From: Aliidiomarina halalkaliphila
GTDB taxonomy: Bacteria; Pseudomonadota; Gammaproteobacteria; Enterobacterales; Alteromonadaceae
Assembly (NCBI RefSeq): GCF_007096385.1
Contig: NZ_VJWL01000002.1
Location: 372,001 to 436,000, forward strand
Direction of reading: 5' to 3'
Length of the DNA stretch: 64,000 bases
Positions 8,488-18,353 of the stretch are shown here, piece by piece; position 1 is the stretch's first letter, and every line of letters begins with the position of its first letter. The notes beneath the pieces were generated by a model. The model was not told the DNA's origin. It saw only the letters and a program-made list of their open reading frames with translations, and ran no database searches. The position numbers were made by a program, and so were the translations under genes.

Positions 8488-9609
8488 ATGAAACCCATTG
8501 TGCTGGCGTTTTTAATCGTTCTGTTGATGTCGAGTTGCAGTATGCTCTCGCCACGCTCATCCCTATCTGAAGCGCAGCTCATACACAGCTTGGATGAATA
8601 CGTTCAAGGCATCGAAGCGCAAGGATTTTCAGGGTTGATTGCGATCTATGTTGGCGATCGGCGCCTGTACCTGCGAACGCATGGCTACGCCGACCGTGAA
8701 GCCCAGCGATTGATTGACGAAAACACCGTGTTTCATTTGGGCTCCGTCTCGAAGTCATGGACAGCGGCAGCCATCTTATCTCTCGTGAATGAAGAAAAGC
8801 TGAGCCTTGATGATAGTTTGCGCGAGCTGCTTCCCTCAGCTGTAGTGGCAGAGATCGACGAGTCCCATAGTTCTATTGATATTCATCAGTTACTCACCCA
8901 TAGCGCCGGGCTTGAAGATTTCCCCGTCCCCTGTTCACAAGCTGAAGCAGGCCATCTTGGCCGTGATGAGTTTCTTCAACATGCATTACAGGTTCCGCTT
9001 AAATATCCTTCTGGGCATCAATTTGCGTACTCGAACGCAGGCTACGATATCTTGGCGGCCATTGTTGAAATCATCGAGAACCAACCTTTCGAACAGGTGC
9101 TAAAAACACGCTTCTTTGAGCCATTGGGTCTCACGGAAACTGGAACCGATCCAGGTTTGTGGTCATCGGAACGCATTGCCGTGGGCTATGATCAGCATGG
9201 AAAACGCTGGGGACGTTTACATGAATTATTTTGGGGTGACCACGGTGCGCTTTGGTGCAACAGAGGCTCTGGTGCCCTGCTGAGCACCGCTGATGAATTG
9301 CGGCAGTGGGTAAGTGCACTTATGCACAATCAGGTGGTCTCTGATGCTTTATGGCAGCATATAACCACCAGCTATGTGGACGAGGGCACTGGCGCATATT
9401 ATGGCTATGGTTGGAGTGTGTATGAAACGCAACGGTTTGTGGAAATAGGGCACACCGGCAGCTTGAATCATATTTTGGAAGCGGATGTGCGGGTGTATCC
9501 GCAGACAGATGTTATTGTGATGGTGCTGGGCAACAGCGGTGAATTCCCAGCCACAGAGGTGCTTGAACCAATATTACCTCAGGTGCGTCGCTGGCTCAGT
9601 GGGCGTTAG
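8488..9609 (+). CDS. Serine hydrolase lipoprotein, class C beta-lactamase / penicillin-binding protein family
   Basis: 373 residues with a lipoprotein signal peptide (lipobox LMSSC, lipidated Cys17). The catalytic triad of the family is visible: SxxK as S86-V-S-K89, YxN as Y181-S-N183 and HTG at 322-324. Such proteins include class C beta-lactamases, esterases and D-amino acid peptidases; the sequence alone does not separate these, and true AmpC enzymes are usually periplasmic rather than lipidated. It is convergent with envC, and the two stop codons overlap by four bases. Confidence 0.85.
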   Translation: MKPIVLAFLIVLLMSSCSMLSPRSSLSEAQLIHSLDEYVQGIEAQGFSGLIAIYVGDRRLYLRTHGYADREAQRLIDENTVFHLGSVSKSWTAAAILSLVNEEKLSLDDSLRELLPSAVVAEIDESHSSIDIHQLLTHSAGLEDFPVPCSQAEAGHLGRDEFLQHALQVPLKYPSGHQFAYSNAGYDILAAIVEIIENQPFEQVLKTRFFEPLGLTETGTDPGLWSSERIAVGYDQHGKRWGRLHELFWGDHGALWCNRGSGALLSTADELRQWVSALMHNQVVSDALWQHITTSYVDEGTGAYYGYGWSVYETQRFVEIGHTGSLNHILEADVRVYPQTDVIVMVLGNSGEFPATEVLEPILPQVRRWLSGR

Positions 9610-10790
9610 CGCCGAATATAAGGACGCGGATTGATCGGATTCCCTTGCTGGCGTATTTCGAAATAGAGTCCAGGCTCTCGCTGGCCACCACTTTGTCCGA
9701 CGAGAGCGATGGTTTCACCGCGGCGCACCCCTTCACCAACATTCTTGAGCAATGCTTGGTTATAGCCGTACAAGCTCATATCACCTTCGCCGTGGTCAAT
9801 TACCACCACCATACCGTAGCCACGCAACCAATCTGAATAGATCACCCGGCCATCAGCAATGGCTTTCACTTCGGTTTCAGGGGCTGCGTCGAGAACCACG
9901 CCTCGCCAGCGTACTTGGCCACTACGCTGGTCACCAAAATTATGACGGACATTGCCTTGAACCGGCCAGCTTAACTGACCACGAAGTGCTGATAACCCTG
10001 CGAGCTGGAAAGGCTGCCGAGACATCACTTCTTGTAAGGCGGTTAGCATCTCTGTGAGGTCTTGTTCATTACGTAACATGGTATCGAGCTGAGCTTGCTC
10101 TGAGCGCTGCTCCTGCTCTAAGCGCGCGACCAGTTGTTGCTGTTCGCGCTGCTTAGCGGCCAGCTCTGTGCGCTGGCGCTCTTGTTGTTGACGGGTTTGC
10201 TGGAGCGCTTGTTGCTGACTTTGCAGCTCGCGTTGTACATCAGCCAACTGCTGCTCAAGCGCATGGAGTTTCTCGAGTTGCTCAAGGCGCGCTTCATTTA
10301 AAAAGCCATAATAGGCGAGCATGCGTTCAAATCGGGCGGGGCTTTGCTGGTTCAGTAGCATTTTTAGAAAGCTATGATCACCGTTGCGGTAGGCGCTTTC
10401 AATTTGATCGGATAACAGTTGAGCCTGTTGTTCTAAATCGCTTTGTAACCGTGCTTGCTCTTGTTCAAGTTCAGTAATGTGCGATTGCACTGACTGAATC
10501 TTTTGGTCGGTCGCTTGCAGTGCTCTTGCCGCCTGTTGCACTTGCGTTTCGAGCTGGCGTAATTCACGTTCGCTCCGGCTTAAGCGCTCTTGCCGGCGCT
10601 CGAGCCGCTGCCGGCTTTGCTGAATTTCCCGTTGTAGTTGCTGCAGTTGTTGCTCGGTTTGTGCCGCTTCCGCCGCTGCATTATTACTTTGCGCAAACGC
10701 CGCGGGCAACCCACATAGACTGAGCACACAGAGTACAGTGATCAGTAAGCGTGAGTTGCGTGGGCGTGATGAAGCAAGCACCAAAGCCAT
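9606..10790 (-). CDS. envC: Murein hydrolase activator EnvC
   Basis: 394 residues: signal peptide (cleavage near AFA, about residue 34), long glutamine/arginine-rich coiled coils (about 38-245) and a C-terminal LytM/M23 domain. The LytM domain is degenerate: the metal-binding HxxxD is replaced (WRGVVLD) and the HxH position reads LYGYN, as in E. coli EnvC, so it should activate AmiA/AmiB rather than cut peptidoglycan. It is recruited by FtsEX, also encoded here. The gene starts one base after the gpmI stop, giving the conserved gpmI-envC order. Confidence 0.93.
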   Translation of the reverse strand: MALVLASSRPRNSRLLITVLCVLSLCGLPAAFAQSNNAAAEAAQTEQQLQQLQREIQQSRQRLERRQERLSRSERELRQLETQVQQAARALQATDQKIQSVQSHITELEQEQARLQSDLEQQAQLLSDQIESAYRNGDHSFLKMLLNQQSPARFERMLAYYGFLNEARLEQLEKLHALEQQLADVQRELQSQQQALQQTRQQQERQRTELAAKQREQQQLVARLEQEQRSEQAQLDTMLRNEQDLTEMLTALQEVMSRQPFQLAGLSALRGQLSWPVQGNVRHNFGDQRSGQVRWRGVVLDAAPETEVKAIADGRVIYSDWLRGYGMVVVIDHGEGDMSLYGYNQALLKNVGEGVRRGETIALVGQSGGQREPGLYFEIRQQGNPINPRPYIRR

Positions 10791-10791
10791 A

Positions 10792-12336
10792 TTAATCCTT
10801 TAACTGCATGAGCACCTTGCCGGTCATCTCCGGTGGTGTGTCCATCCCGAGTAAATGCAACATGGTCGGGGCGATATCAGAGAGTCGACCACCGCTCACC
10901 GGCGTGGCGTCACGGCCAACGTAAATTAAGGGAACTAAGTTACTGGTGTGCGCCGTGTGCGATTGGCCAGTTTGGTGATCACTCATTTGTTCTGCATTGC
11001 CGTGATCCGCAGTAATTAAACATTCACCTCCCTGTTTTCTCAGTGCTTCAACCACGCGCCCCACGGAGCGATCAACCGCTTCACAGGCTTTAATTGCTGC
11101 TTCGAAGTTCCCAGTGTGTCCGACCATATCACCATTTGGATAATTACAAATAATCACATCGTATTTACCCGACTCAATCGCCTCGATCAGTGCATCGGTC
11201 AATGCTTCTGAGCTCATTTCCGGTTGCAGGTCATAGGTGGCCACGTTCGGTGATGGAATCAATACACGATCTTCGCCAGGAAACTTGTCTTCCTGCCCGC
11301 CGCTGAAGAAAAAAGTCACGTGGGCATATTTTTCGGTTTCAGAAATCCGTAATTGGGTCTTGTTATGTTTGGCTAGCCACTCCCCAAGCACATTGGTAAG
11401 TGCCTCCGGTGGGAATGCCACAGGTGCATTAATATCGGCGGCATATTCGGTGAGGGTAACAAATGCGCTAAGCTCGGGGCGGGAAGCGCGGTCAAAGTGA
11501 GAAAATTCCGCATCGACGAAAGCCCGCGTCAGTTCTCGCGCTCGATCGGCACGGAAGTTCATAAAGAATACGGCGTCATGATCGGCAATGGCATTGCCCT
11601 TGGATAACCAGGTTGGCTGCACGAATTCATCGCTTTCGTTGCGATCGTAAGCCGCCTGTAAGCCGCTCACGGCATCATCGGCCTGGTGCATGCCCTTGCC
11701 TTGCGTGAGCAGTTGCCAAGCTTTCTCAACGCGATCCCAGCGATTATCCCGATCCATGGCGTAGTAGCGACCGCAAAGACTAGCAAAGTGCACACCATCT
11801 AATTCAGCAAATGCTTTTTCAAAGCGTTCAATAGAGGCCATAGCCGAGCGTGGTGGCGTATCGCGGCCATCGAGAAACCCGTGTATGTATACTTGTTTGG
11901 CGCCTTTTGCTTTGGCAAGGGCCACCATGGCGAGCAAATGATCTTCGTGGCTATGCACGCCACCGGGAGATAGCAAGCCCATCACGTGCACCGCAGCATC
12001 GGCGTTAATGGCTTTGGTCAATGCATCGGTGAGAACGGGGTTTTGCTGAAACTCGCCGTCTTCAATGGCTTTGGTGACTCGGGTAAAATCTTGGTAAACA
12101 ATACGGCCAGCACCTAAATTCACATGGCCAACTTCGGAATTCCCCATTTGACCGTTGGGGAGGCCAACGGCCATGCCGGAACCGTCGACTTGGGTATTAG
12201 GAACCGATGTATAGAGTGCATCAAGAACAGGGGTATGGGCGTGGGCAATGGCGTTATCCGGGGCATCTTCACGACTTCCCCAACCATCGAGAATTAATAA
12301 TGCGAGAGTGTGTTTCCGAGATTCCACAGCAGCCAT
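10792..12336 (-). CDS. gpmI: 2,3-bisphosphoglycerate-independent phosphoglycerate mutase
   Basis: Interconverts 3- and 2-phosphoglycerate in glycolysis and gluconeogenesis. 514 residues from ATG 12336, equal to E. coli GpmM; this start has AGAAGG six bases upstream and was chosen over a 14-residue extension. Binuclear-manganese signatures include ILDGWG near the N-terminus, the phosphoserine loop [10 protein letters not shown] (Ser67) and ITADHGNAE in the C-terminal half. Together with pckA this marks active gluconeogenesis. Confidence 0.96.
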   Translation of the reverse strand: MAAVESRKHTLALLILDGWGSREDAPDNAIAHAHTPVLDALYTSVPNTQVDGSGMAVGLPNGQMGNSEVGHVNLGAGRIVYQDFTRVTKAIEDGEFQQNPVLTDALTKAINADAAVHVMGLLSPGGVHSHEDHLLAMVALAKAKGAKQVYIHGFLDGRDTPPRSAMASIERFEKAFAELDGVHFASLCGRYYAMDRDNRWDRVEKAWQLLTQGKGMHQADDAVSGLQAAYDRNESDEFVQPTWLSKGNAIADHDAVFFMNFRADRARELTRAFVDAEFSHFDRASRPELSAFVTLTEYAADINAPVAFPPEALTNVLGEWLAKHNKTQLRISETEKYAHVTFFFSGGQEDKFPGEDRVLIPSPNVATYDLQPEMSSEALTDALIEAIESGKYDVIICNYPNGDMVGHTGNFEAAIKACEAVDRSVGRVVEALRKQGGECLITADHGNAEQMSDHQTGQSHTAHTSNLVPLIYVGRDATPVSGGRLSDIAPTMLHLLGMDTPPEMTGKVLMQLKD

Positions 12337-12643
12337 GCAGCACCTTCTTCTTTGATTCTCATCGATGAATGTCATCAAGCCCCTGAAATACGACGCTTTC
12401 TAGCATCGTTAAAGGCCTAAAATGAACGTGTTTGATGTTCAGAAATTGCTCTGTAGTTTACTGCATTTAGCGACGATAAGCATCCGTTCTCATGATATTT
12501 TACTGGCATCTGTGTGCTGAGACGGTATACTCTTGCGCTATCTTTTTCCGGTGTAAAATCGGACGCAAGCAAACGCAAGACTGCCACAATTTTATCGCGT
12601 TCCGATTTTCGGAGACAGGTGGCAACAGTAGTCAGGAGAGGGC
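12337..12643. other. Divergent intergenic region between gpmI and yibN
   Basis: 307 bases with no credible gene. It must hold promoters for both directions. One candidate for the rightward direction is annotated separately; I could not pick a convincing leftward promoter for gpmI. No clear operator palindrome was seen. Confidence 0.6.
12503..12531 (+). promoter_or_regulatory. Candidate promoter for yibN-secB-gpsA
   Basis: CTGGCA at 12503-12508, a 17-base spacer and TATACT at 12526-12531. The -10 matches five of six consensus positions and the -35 four of six. It would give a leader of about 105 nucleotides before yibN. Confidence 0.4.
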
Positions 12644-13099
12644 ATGGACCAGTTTTTCCAATTTGTTACCGAACATTACATTTTAAGCACGTTGTGGATC
12701 GTGGTGTTTGTGATGCTGGTGATGGATATCATGAAAAAGCGATTTTCATCATTGCAGCCGCTGAAACCACAAGAGGCCGTGCTAAAAACAAATCGCGGTG
12801 GGGTTTTTGTTGATGTGCGCACCGATGACGAATTTGCAAAGGGTCATATTGCGGGATCAAAACACCTCCCATTAGCAAAAATTCGGGCGGGTGACATAAA
12901 AACGCTTGAGAAATTCAAAGACGCCCCCATAGTAATGGTATGCAACTATGGAAACACTGCGCGCACCGCTGGAACAGCACTCGTGAAAGCAGGATTCTCA
13001 CAGGTGTATGTGTTGCAAGGAGGCCTACAGGCGTGGCAAGGTGCCAGCCTACCGGTTAACAAAGCGCAACCGAAAAAACAAAACAAAAAGAAATCGTAA
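12644..13099 (+). CDS. yibN: Membrane-anchored rhodanese-like protein YibN
   Basis: 151 residues: one N-terminal membrane segment (about 12-30), then a rhodanese domain with VDVRTDDEFAKGHI and the active-site loop VCNYGNTAR, where the cysteine is present. Downstream motif LQGGLQAW is typical. The C-terminus is short and lysine-rich. It resembles E. coli YibN, which sits at the same place beside gpmM and secB; the physiological sulfur acceptor is unknown. AGGAG precedes the ATG. The grxC gene that separates yibN and secB in E. coli is absent here. Confidence 0.88.
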   Translation: MDQFFQFVTEHYILSTLWIVVFVMLVMDIMKKRFSSLQPLKPQEAVLKTNRGGVFVDVRTDDEFAKGHIAGSKHLPLAKIRAGDIKTLEKFKDAPIVMVCNYGNTARTAGTALVKAGFSQVYVLQGGLQAWQGASLPVNKAQPKKQNKKKS

Positions 13100-13162
13100 C
13101 GTAACAACACAACGATATCCTTTTCATTCAAATCATTTAGTTAGATAAAGCAGGAACGTATT

Positions 13163-13675
13163 ATGGCTGATGAACAGCAAAACGCACAAGCAAATGGCGC
13201 TGCCCAAAACGAACAACAAAAAGCGCAATTCCAAATTCAGCGCATCTATGTAAAAGATGTGTCTTTTGAAGCGCCAAATAGCCCAGCTGTATTCCGCAAG
13301 GAATGGAAGCCTGAGTTGGCTGTTGATATGAACGTAAGTAACACCAAACTTGAAGACAACGTGCATGAAGTGGTTCTGACCTTGACTGTGAAGAACACAG
13401 TAGGCGAAGACGTCGCGTTCTTATGTGAAGTTGCACAAGCCGGTATCTTTACCATTGCTGATGAAGTTGCTGAGCAAGCACGAGCGCATACCATTGGTGC
13501 ATTCTGCCCAACTATCCTGTTCCCTTATGCACGGGAAGCGGTAGCAAGCTTGGTTAGCAAGGGAACTTTCCCACAGCTGAACTTAGCACCAATTAACTTT
13601 GACGCGGTATTCGCGCAGCACATGCAACAGCAACAAGCGGCTGCAGGCGAAGAACAACCTAAAGCTGACGCGTAA
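13163..13675 (+). CDS. secB: Protein-export chaperone SecB
   Basis: 170 residues (E. coli 155), with a glutamine/alanine-rich N-terminal tail of about 20 residues. Core motifs [17 protein letters not shown] and [13 protein letters not shown] are diagnostic of SecB, the tetrameric cytosolic chaperone that delivers preproteins to SecA. The acidic N- and glutamine-rich C-terminal tails are common in marine relatives. It is followed 14 bases later by gpsA, the usual partner. Confidence 0.96.
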   Translation: MADEQQNAQANGAAQNEQQKAQFQIQRIYVKDVSFEAPNSPAVFRKEWKPELAVDMNVSNTKLEDNVHEVVLTLTVKNTVGEDVAFLCEVAQAGIFTIADEVAEQARAHTIGAFCPTILFPYAREAVASLVSKGTFPQLNLAPINFDAVFAQHMQQQQAAAGEEQPKADA

Positions 13676-13689
13676 GTGAGTCAGTAACT

Positions 13690-14703
13690 GTGGCTGATTT
13701 AAGCTCAGTAACGGTATTAGGGGCGGGGTCGTATGGCACCGCCCTTGCTATCTGTATTGCCCGTAAAGGGCAACGCACGATTTTGTGGGCGCGCGACCAA
13801 GCGCAAGTTGAGCAAATGCAACGTACCCGCGAAAACAGTCGGTATTTACCCGATTGTCCCTTTCCAGATTTACTCACTGTAGAAACCTCATTGCAAAAAG
13901 CAGTGCAGGCCTCGGATACCATTTTAGTGGTGGTTCCAAGTTATGGTTTTGCTGAAGTACTCAAACAGATCGCGCCGCACCTTCGTGCTTCGGCAGGTGT
14001 TGCTTGGGCAACGAAAGGCTTAGAGCCAGAAACCGGGCGTTTACTATCAGAAGTGGCCACGGAAATATTGGGTGAAGAGCGTGCATTAGCGGTGTTATCA
14101 GGCCCAACCTTTGCGGGTGAAATGGCGAAAGGCATGCCCACCGCCATCGCGGTTGCGGCCAACAAAAAAGAATTTGTAAGCGAGCTTTCCAAAGCCTTAC
14201 ATTGCGATCGGTCGTTCCGCGTGTATCTCAACGACGATTTCATTGGCATGCAGCTCGGTGGTGCAGTGAAAAACGTGATTGCGATAGGCGCTGGCATGGC
14301 CGATGGCCTCGGATTTGGCGCCAACACCCGCACGGCATTGATTACGCGGGGGCTAGCAGAAATGACTCGCTTAGGCCTTGCATTGGGCGGCAAGCCTGAG
14401 ACGTTCACTGGTATGGCTGGTTTAGGTGATTTAATTTTGACGTGCACCGATAACCAATCTCGCAATCGACGCTTTGGTCTCGCTATTGGTCAGGGCAAAA
14501 CAGTTGATCAAGCCATGCAGGAAATAGGGCAGGCGGTTGAAGGGTATCGTAATACCCGTGAAGTGGTGGCCTTGGCAAAACGCTTCGGCGTGGAAATGCC
14601 GATTTCTGAAGAGCTCTATAAAGTACTGTACGAAGGCAAAGATCCGAAACAAGTCGCGCAAGATTTATTGTCTCGAGCGCAAACCTCGGAAAACTCTCTC
14701 TAA
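13690..14703 (+). CDS. gpsA: Glycerol-3-phosphate dehydrogenase [NAD(P)+]
   Basis: Reduces dihydroxyacetone phosphate to sn-glycerol 3-phosphate, the substrate of PlsB (also in this window). 337 residues with N-terminal Rossmann loop [11 protein letters not shown], the family signature [11 protein letters not shown] and the C-terminal catalytic region with [14 protein letters not shown]. The start is a GTG at 13690; no in-frame ATG lies near the expected N-terminus. It follows secB by 14 bases. Confidence 0.96.
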   Translation: MADLSSVTVLGAGSYGTALAICIARKGQRTILWARDQAQVEQMQRTRENSRYLPDCPFPDLLTVETSLQKAVQASDTILVVVPSYGFAEVLKQIAPHLRASAGVAWATKGLEPETGRLLSEVATEILGEERALAVLSGPTFAGEMAKGMPTAIAVAANKKEFVSELSKALHCDRSFRVYLNDDFIGMQLGGAVKNVIAIGAGMADGLGFGANTRTALITRGLAEMTRLGLALGGKPETFTGMAGLGDLILTCTDNQSRNRRFGLAIGQGKTVDQAMQEIGQAVEGYRNTREVVALAKRFGVEMPISEELYKVLYEGKDPKQVAQDLLSRAQTSENSL

Positions 14704-14717
14704 CCGCACTGGGGCTG

Positions 14718-14750
14718 TGCGTTGGTTACAAGCGATGCGCAACCAACGCA
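14718..14750. repeat. 10-bp perfect inverted repeat between convergent gpsA and slmA
   Basis: TGCGTTGGTT at 14718-14727 and its exact complement AACCAACGCA at 14741-14750, separated by 13 bases. It lies 14 bases after the gpsA stop and 13 bases beyond the slmA stop. No T-run follows on either strand, so it is either a weak terminator or a different structural element. Confidence 0.6.
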
Positions 14751-14763
14751 TTTCAAACTCAAG

Positions 14764-15357
14764 CTACGACTCAAGTAATTGCTTCTCGAGCATAATCCAT
14801 TGTTGTGCAAAGTTCTCGGATGGTTTCTTTTTGAAACTTGAACGCACATATTGGCTAAGTTTGCCTTCGACATAAGCCATCACAATATTCGCTAACATGC
14901 CTTCGTCGCTATTAAATTGAGTGCCTTCGCGCATCCGACGTTCGCGTAATATCTGCTTAATCTGACTTTCTAATCGCTCAAATAAACTAATTACGCGGCC
15001 CCGCAAGCGCTCATGCTCGCCCATCAATGCATCGCCAATCAGCACACGAGTCATCCCGGGGCTTTGTTCGGCAAAACGCAATACCAAACCTACGATTTGA
15101 CGCACTCGCTCCATGGTTTGCTTTTCGTTTTCCAGCACTTTGTTGACGCCACCGAGGAGAATATCTTCGATATGAGAGATAAGGTCATCAAACATCCGCG
15201 CCTTCGACGGAAAATGACGGTACAGGGCCGCTTCAGATACACCGACCTCTGCCGCTAGCTTGGCCGTGGTGATGGGTTGGCCAATATGGGTTTCAAGCAT
15301 ATGTGCGAGTGTCCCGAGGATCTCCTCGCGACGATTCGATTTCCGAGTTGTGGTCAT
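14764..15357 (-). CDS. slmA: Nucleoid occlusion factor SlmA (TetR family)
   Basis: 197 residues. The N-terminal TetR helix-turn-helix reads ITTAKLAAEVGVSEAALYRHF, and the C-terminal regulatory domain ends RSSFKKKPSENFAQQW, close to E. coli SlmA (198). It binds specific chromosomal sites and blocks FtsZ polymerisation over the nucleoid. The slmA-dut-coaBC order on one strand, with radC divergent, is conserved in gammaproteobacteria. Confidence 0.94.
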   Translation of the reverse strand: MTTTRKSNRREEILGTLAHMLETHIGQPITTAKLAAEVGVSEAALYRHFPSKARMFDDLISHIEDILLGGVNKVLENEKQTMERVRQIVGLVLRFAEQSPGMTRVLIGDALMGEHERLRGRVISLFERLESQIKQILRERRMREGTQFNSDEGMLANIVMAYVEGKLSQYVRSSFKKKPSENFAQQWIMLEKQLLES

Positions 15358-15418
15358 CGTGTGTTCCCTGATTTTTTATGTTATGCCAGTTGTGGGCCGG
15401 CTTCTTTCATCGTTACTG

Positions 15419-15877
15419 TTAGTGGCGTCCGGAAGAACCAAAGCCGCCGTCGCCGCGGTCGGAATCGGAAAATTGACTCACCAAGTTAAAATCGACCTGA
15501 ACCACTGGAACGATCACAAGTTGTGCGATGCGCTCACCGGGTTCGATGGTAAATTTGCTCTGACCGCGATTCCATACCGACACCTTGAGCTCGCCTTGGT
15601 AGTCGGAATCAATCAGCCCCACCAAATTGCCCAACACGATACCGTGCTTATGACCCAATCCTGAGCGCGGCAAAATTGTGGCTGCTAAACTTGGGTCGGC
15701 TATATGAATCGCCAAGCCTGTTCCGACCAACTCGGACTGCCCTGGCTCGAGGGTAATCGCATGGTTTAAGCAAGCGCGCAGGTCTAAACCAGCCGATCCA
15801 GGTGTTGCGTAGGCTGGGAGAGGGAATTCTTTACCTACACGAGGGTCGAGAATTTTTACGTCAATTGATTTTTTCAT
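15419..15877 (-). CDS. dut: Deoxyuridine 5'-triphosphate nucleotidohydrolase (dUTPase)
   Basis: Hydrolyses dUTP to dUMP and pyrophosphate. 152 residues with all five trimeric dUTPase motifs in order: [43 protein letters not shown] and the C-terminal glycine-rich [10 protein letters not shown]. It lies between coaBC and slmA, 33 bases after coaBC. Confidence 0.96.
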   Translation of the reverse strand: MKKSIDVKILDPRVGKEFPLPAYATPGSAGLDLRACLNHAITLEPGQSELVGTGLAIHIADPSLAATILPRSGLGHKHGIVLGNLVGLIDSDYQGELKVSVWNRGQSKFTIEPGERIAQLVIVPVVQVDFNLVSQFSDSDRGDGGFGSSGRH

Positions 15878-15910
15878 AGGACGGTCAGTTCTTCTTATTG
15901 TCGTTAAAAT

Positions 15911-17167
15911 TTAAGGTTCTTCGGGTTGCGACGTTGTTTGTTGGGCAATAAAGCCAATCACTTCAGTCGCTATCGATTGCTTGCTCTGAGCTTCCAGGTG
16001 CTTCTTATTATTCTGCCAAAATACCGTGACCGCATTATGATCGCTGTTAAAGCCGATATTGGTATTACTCACATCGTTGGCAATGATCATATCCAGATTC
16101 TTACGCTGCATTTTATCTTTGGCGTAGTGATCTAGGTTCTGGGTTTCTGCCGCGAAGCCAACGCAAAAAGGCTTCGGTGACTGTTTTGCTACCCAAGCTA
16201 ATATATCTGGGTTTTTCACTAGCGACAGCTGCAAGCTATCTTCCCCATGCTGCTTTTTCATTTTTTGCGACGCCATACTGGCTGGACGAAAATCGGCCAC
16301 AGCAGCGCAACCAATAAATACATCCATATCGGTGACCGCCTGGGTGGCCTTGAGCATGTCGTCTGCGGTAATGACATCGATGCGCTGCACGCCGCTTGGG
16401 GTGGATAATTGCACTGGCCCGGAAATCAAGGTCACCCGCGCGCCTGCTGCCTGTGCTGCAGTGGCTAAGGCATACCCCATTTTGCCGGAGCTGTAATTAC
16501 TCAAGTAGCGCACGGGGTCGATGGCTTCGCGAGTGGGTCCCGCAGTAATCACCACGTGTTTGCCTTGCAGTGCACCGGGGCTTTCGGTTTTGTTAAGCGC
16601 GCTGGTGGCTCCAAAGAAATCGCGAATCCGTTGTAAAATTTCGGCTGGTTCAAGCATACGCCCTGCACCAGTTTCACCGCAGGCCTGAGAGCCTTCCGCA
16701 GGGCCCCAAATCAGTTTGCCATCATCTTGCAGTAAACGGAGGTTACGTTGCGTAGCATGGGCCGACCACATTAAGCGATTCATCGCAGGAACCACGGCAA
16801 TGGGTGAGTCCGTAGCTAAACAGAGGGTGCTAAATAAGTCATCGGCAAGGCCGTGGGCTAACCGCGCCATAGCGCTTGCCGTTGCCGGAGCAACAACAAT
16901 GAGATCAGCCCAGCGGGCCAGCTCAATATGGCCCATGGCCGCTTCGGCCGCTGGATCGAGCAAATCGTCGTGTACCGGGTATCCAGAAACCGCCTGTAAC
17001 GTTAGCGGTGTAATAAAGGCTTTGGCGCCATGGGTCATCACCACGCGCACTTCGGTGCCTTCATCGCGCAAGCGACGCACCAATTCCGGCGTTTTATAGG
17101 CAGCGATCCCGCCTGTCACAATCAGCAATAGCTTACGCTTTGTAAGGCTTGCCATAGTTGTTTCCAT
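15911..17167 (-). CDS. coaBC: Bifunctional phosphopantothenoylcysteine decarboxylase/phosphopantothenate-cysteine ligase
   Basis: 418 residues. The N-terminal flavoprotein half (CoaC) carries VTGGIAAYK, the catalytic histidine region MGHIELARWAD and the PAMNRLMW substrate clamp; the C-terminal half (CoaB) starts near residue 190 with HVVITAGPTREAIDPVR and contains KNPDIL. Both coenzyme A steps are therefore present; CoaD (a later step) is also in the window. Start is ATG 17167 (AAGGA 10 bases upstream) or ATG 17155 (GGAA 6 bases upstream); I cannot decide. Confidence 0.95.
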   Translation of the reverse strand: METTMASLTKRKLLLIVTGGIAAYKTPELVRRLRDEGTEVRVVMTHGAKAFITPLTLQAVSGYPVHDDLLDPAAEAAMGHIELARWADLIVVAPATASAMARLAHGLADDLFSTLCLATDSPIAVVPAMNRLMWSAHATQRNLRLLQDDGKLIWGPAEGSQACGETGAGRMLEPAEILQRIRDFFGATSALNKTESPGALQGKHVVITAGPTREAIDPVRYLSNYSSGKMGYALATAAQAAGARVTLISGPVQLSTPSGVQRIDVITADDMLKATQAVTDMDVFIGCAAVADFRPASMASQKMKKQHGEDSLQLSLVKNPDILAWVAKQSPKPFCVGFAAETQNLDHYAKDKMQRKNLDMIIANDVSNTNIGFNSDHNAVTVFWQNNKKHLEAQSKQSIATEVIGFIAQQTTSQPEEP

Positions 17168-17254
17168 GCTAGTGAGTCCTTACCTTTTAAGATACCACGA
17201 CAGATATCAGTTTGGCACGTTTCAATCATGTTTGCGCAGAGGCAGGGAAGCAGA

Positions 17255-17941
17255 ATGGAAGGAAAGGGAGCAATTAAAGCATGGGCGCCAGAGGAGCGTC
17301 CACGGGAGCGCTTGGCAGCTCATGGGCCGGCGACATTAAGTGATGCAGAGTTACTCGCGGTCCTGTTTGGCACCGGCAGTGCGGGCAAAGATGTACTTAC
17401 TTGGAGTCGCGACGTGCTGCAATCAAGTGGCGGGCTTGCCGGATTAATGACCATGGAGCCACAGCATTTGTTGGATATTCCAGGTATAGGATTGGCCCGC
17501 AGCATGCAAATTCAGGCGATTTTGGAGCTCACGCGGCGCTATCTTGCTGCAACTCTCAGAAAAGGCGAAGGATTTACCCGTCCGGAGATGGTTCGGGACT
17601 ATTTAGCAGCGCAACTTCGCCATCAGGGAAGGGAGGTATTTGTGGTGTTATTGCTGGACAGTCAGCACCGTTTGCTGCATTATTGCGAGCTGTTTTACGG
17701 CACCATAAATGCCGCTCCGGTGTATCCGCGTGAAATCATTAAGCTGGTGATGCGTTATAACGCTGCAGCTGTGATTCTCGCGCATAATCACCCCTCCGGA
17801 GTCGCAGAACCCAGCGATGCGGATCAACGTGTCACGGATCGTATTGGCGCAGCGCTACGAACGATAGATGTGAACCTGCTCGATCACTTTGTGATAGGAG
17901 CGGGAGAAACGGTGTCTTTCAAAGAGCGCGGGTGGCTGTAA
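17255..17941 (+). CDS. radC: RadC family JAB/MPN metalloprotein
   Basis: 228 residues from ATG 17255; an upstream ATG at 17228 lacks a ribosome site. An N-terminal helix-hairpin-helix (LLDIPGIGLARS) precedes an MPN+ domain with the JAMM signature HNHPSGVAEPSDAD, which supplies two His and one Asp zinc ligands. The former role in DNA repair is not supported; the function of the family remains open. It diverges from coaBC and precedes rpmB. Confidence 0.93.
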   Translation: MEGKGAIKAWAPEERPRERLAAHGPATLSDAELLAVLFGTGSAGKDVLTWSRDVLQSSGGLAGLMTMEPQHLLDIPGIGLARSMQIQAILELTRRYLAATLRKGEGFTRPEMVRDYLAAQLRHQGREVFVVLLLDSQHRLLHYCELFYGTINAAPVYPREIIKLVMRYNAAAVILAHNHPSGVAEPSDADQRVTDRIGAALRTIDVNLLDHFVIGAGETVSFKERGWL

Positions 17942-17974
17942 TTGAAAATTCATGGGCAAATGCATAAAAAATGC

Positions 17975-18005
17975 CCGGTAAAGCTTGTTTTTACCGGCGA
18001 TTTTT
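17975..18005 (+). terminator. Hairpin after radC, overlapping the rpmB promoter
   Basis: Stem CCGGTAAA (17975-17982) with TTTACCGG (17990-17997), a seven-base loop, then CGA and five T. It lies 34 bases after the radC stop. The right part of the loop and stem is shared with the -35 element of the rpmB promoter. Confidence 0.5.
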
Positions 18006-18013
18006 AGTATAAA
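17985..18013 (+). promoter_or_regulatory. Promoter of rpmB-rpmG
   Basis: TTGTTT at 17985-17990, exactly 17 bases, then TATAAA at 18008-18013, followed by the GC-rich GCGCCC that often occurs just downstream of ribosomal promoters. The leader to rpmB would be about 70 nucleotides. Confidence 0.75.
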
Positions 18014-18088
18014 TTGCGCCCTCGATTTATAGGGCAAGGCCATCAGGGCGATTAGGCGAGCTTGCAAAGCAATTTCGGAGTAACGAAC

Positions 18089-18325
18089 ATGTCACGAGTA
18101 TGTCAAGTAACAGGAAAGCGGCCAGTGGTTGGTAATAACCGCTCACACGCGAACAATGCGACCCGCCGTCGTTTCCTGCCAAACCTGCAAAGCCACCGTT
18201 TTTGGGTGGAAAGCGAGAAGCGTTTTGTAAAATTACGCATCTCTACGAAAGGTATGCGGATTATCGATAAGAAAGGTATCGATTCAGTTCTTGCTGATCT
18301 GCGTGCTAAAGGCGTCCGGGTTTAA
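18089..18325 (+). CDS. rpmB: 50S ribosomal protein L28
   Basis: 78 residues, the E. coli length, starting [17 protein letters not shown] with the family-typical [14 protein letters not shown] 18089 is supported by GGAG upstream; a longer reading from 18062 has no family support. rpmG follows 28 bases later. Confidence 0.98.
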   Translation: MSRVCQVTGKRPVVGNNRSHANNATRRRFLPNLQSHRFWVESEKRFVKLRISTKGMRIIDKKGIDSVLADLRAKGVRV

Positions 18326-18353
18326 TTCCGGCTAGAACGAAAGGAATAATACG

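Noticed and set aside
13941-14465. 174-codon open frame on the minus strand
   Set aside because: Antisense to the core of gpsA; the product is proline/alanine/serine-rich as expected for a reverse frame.
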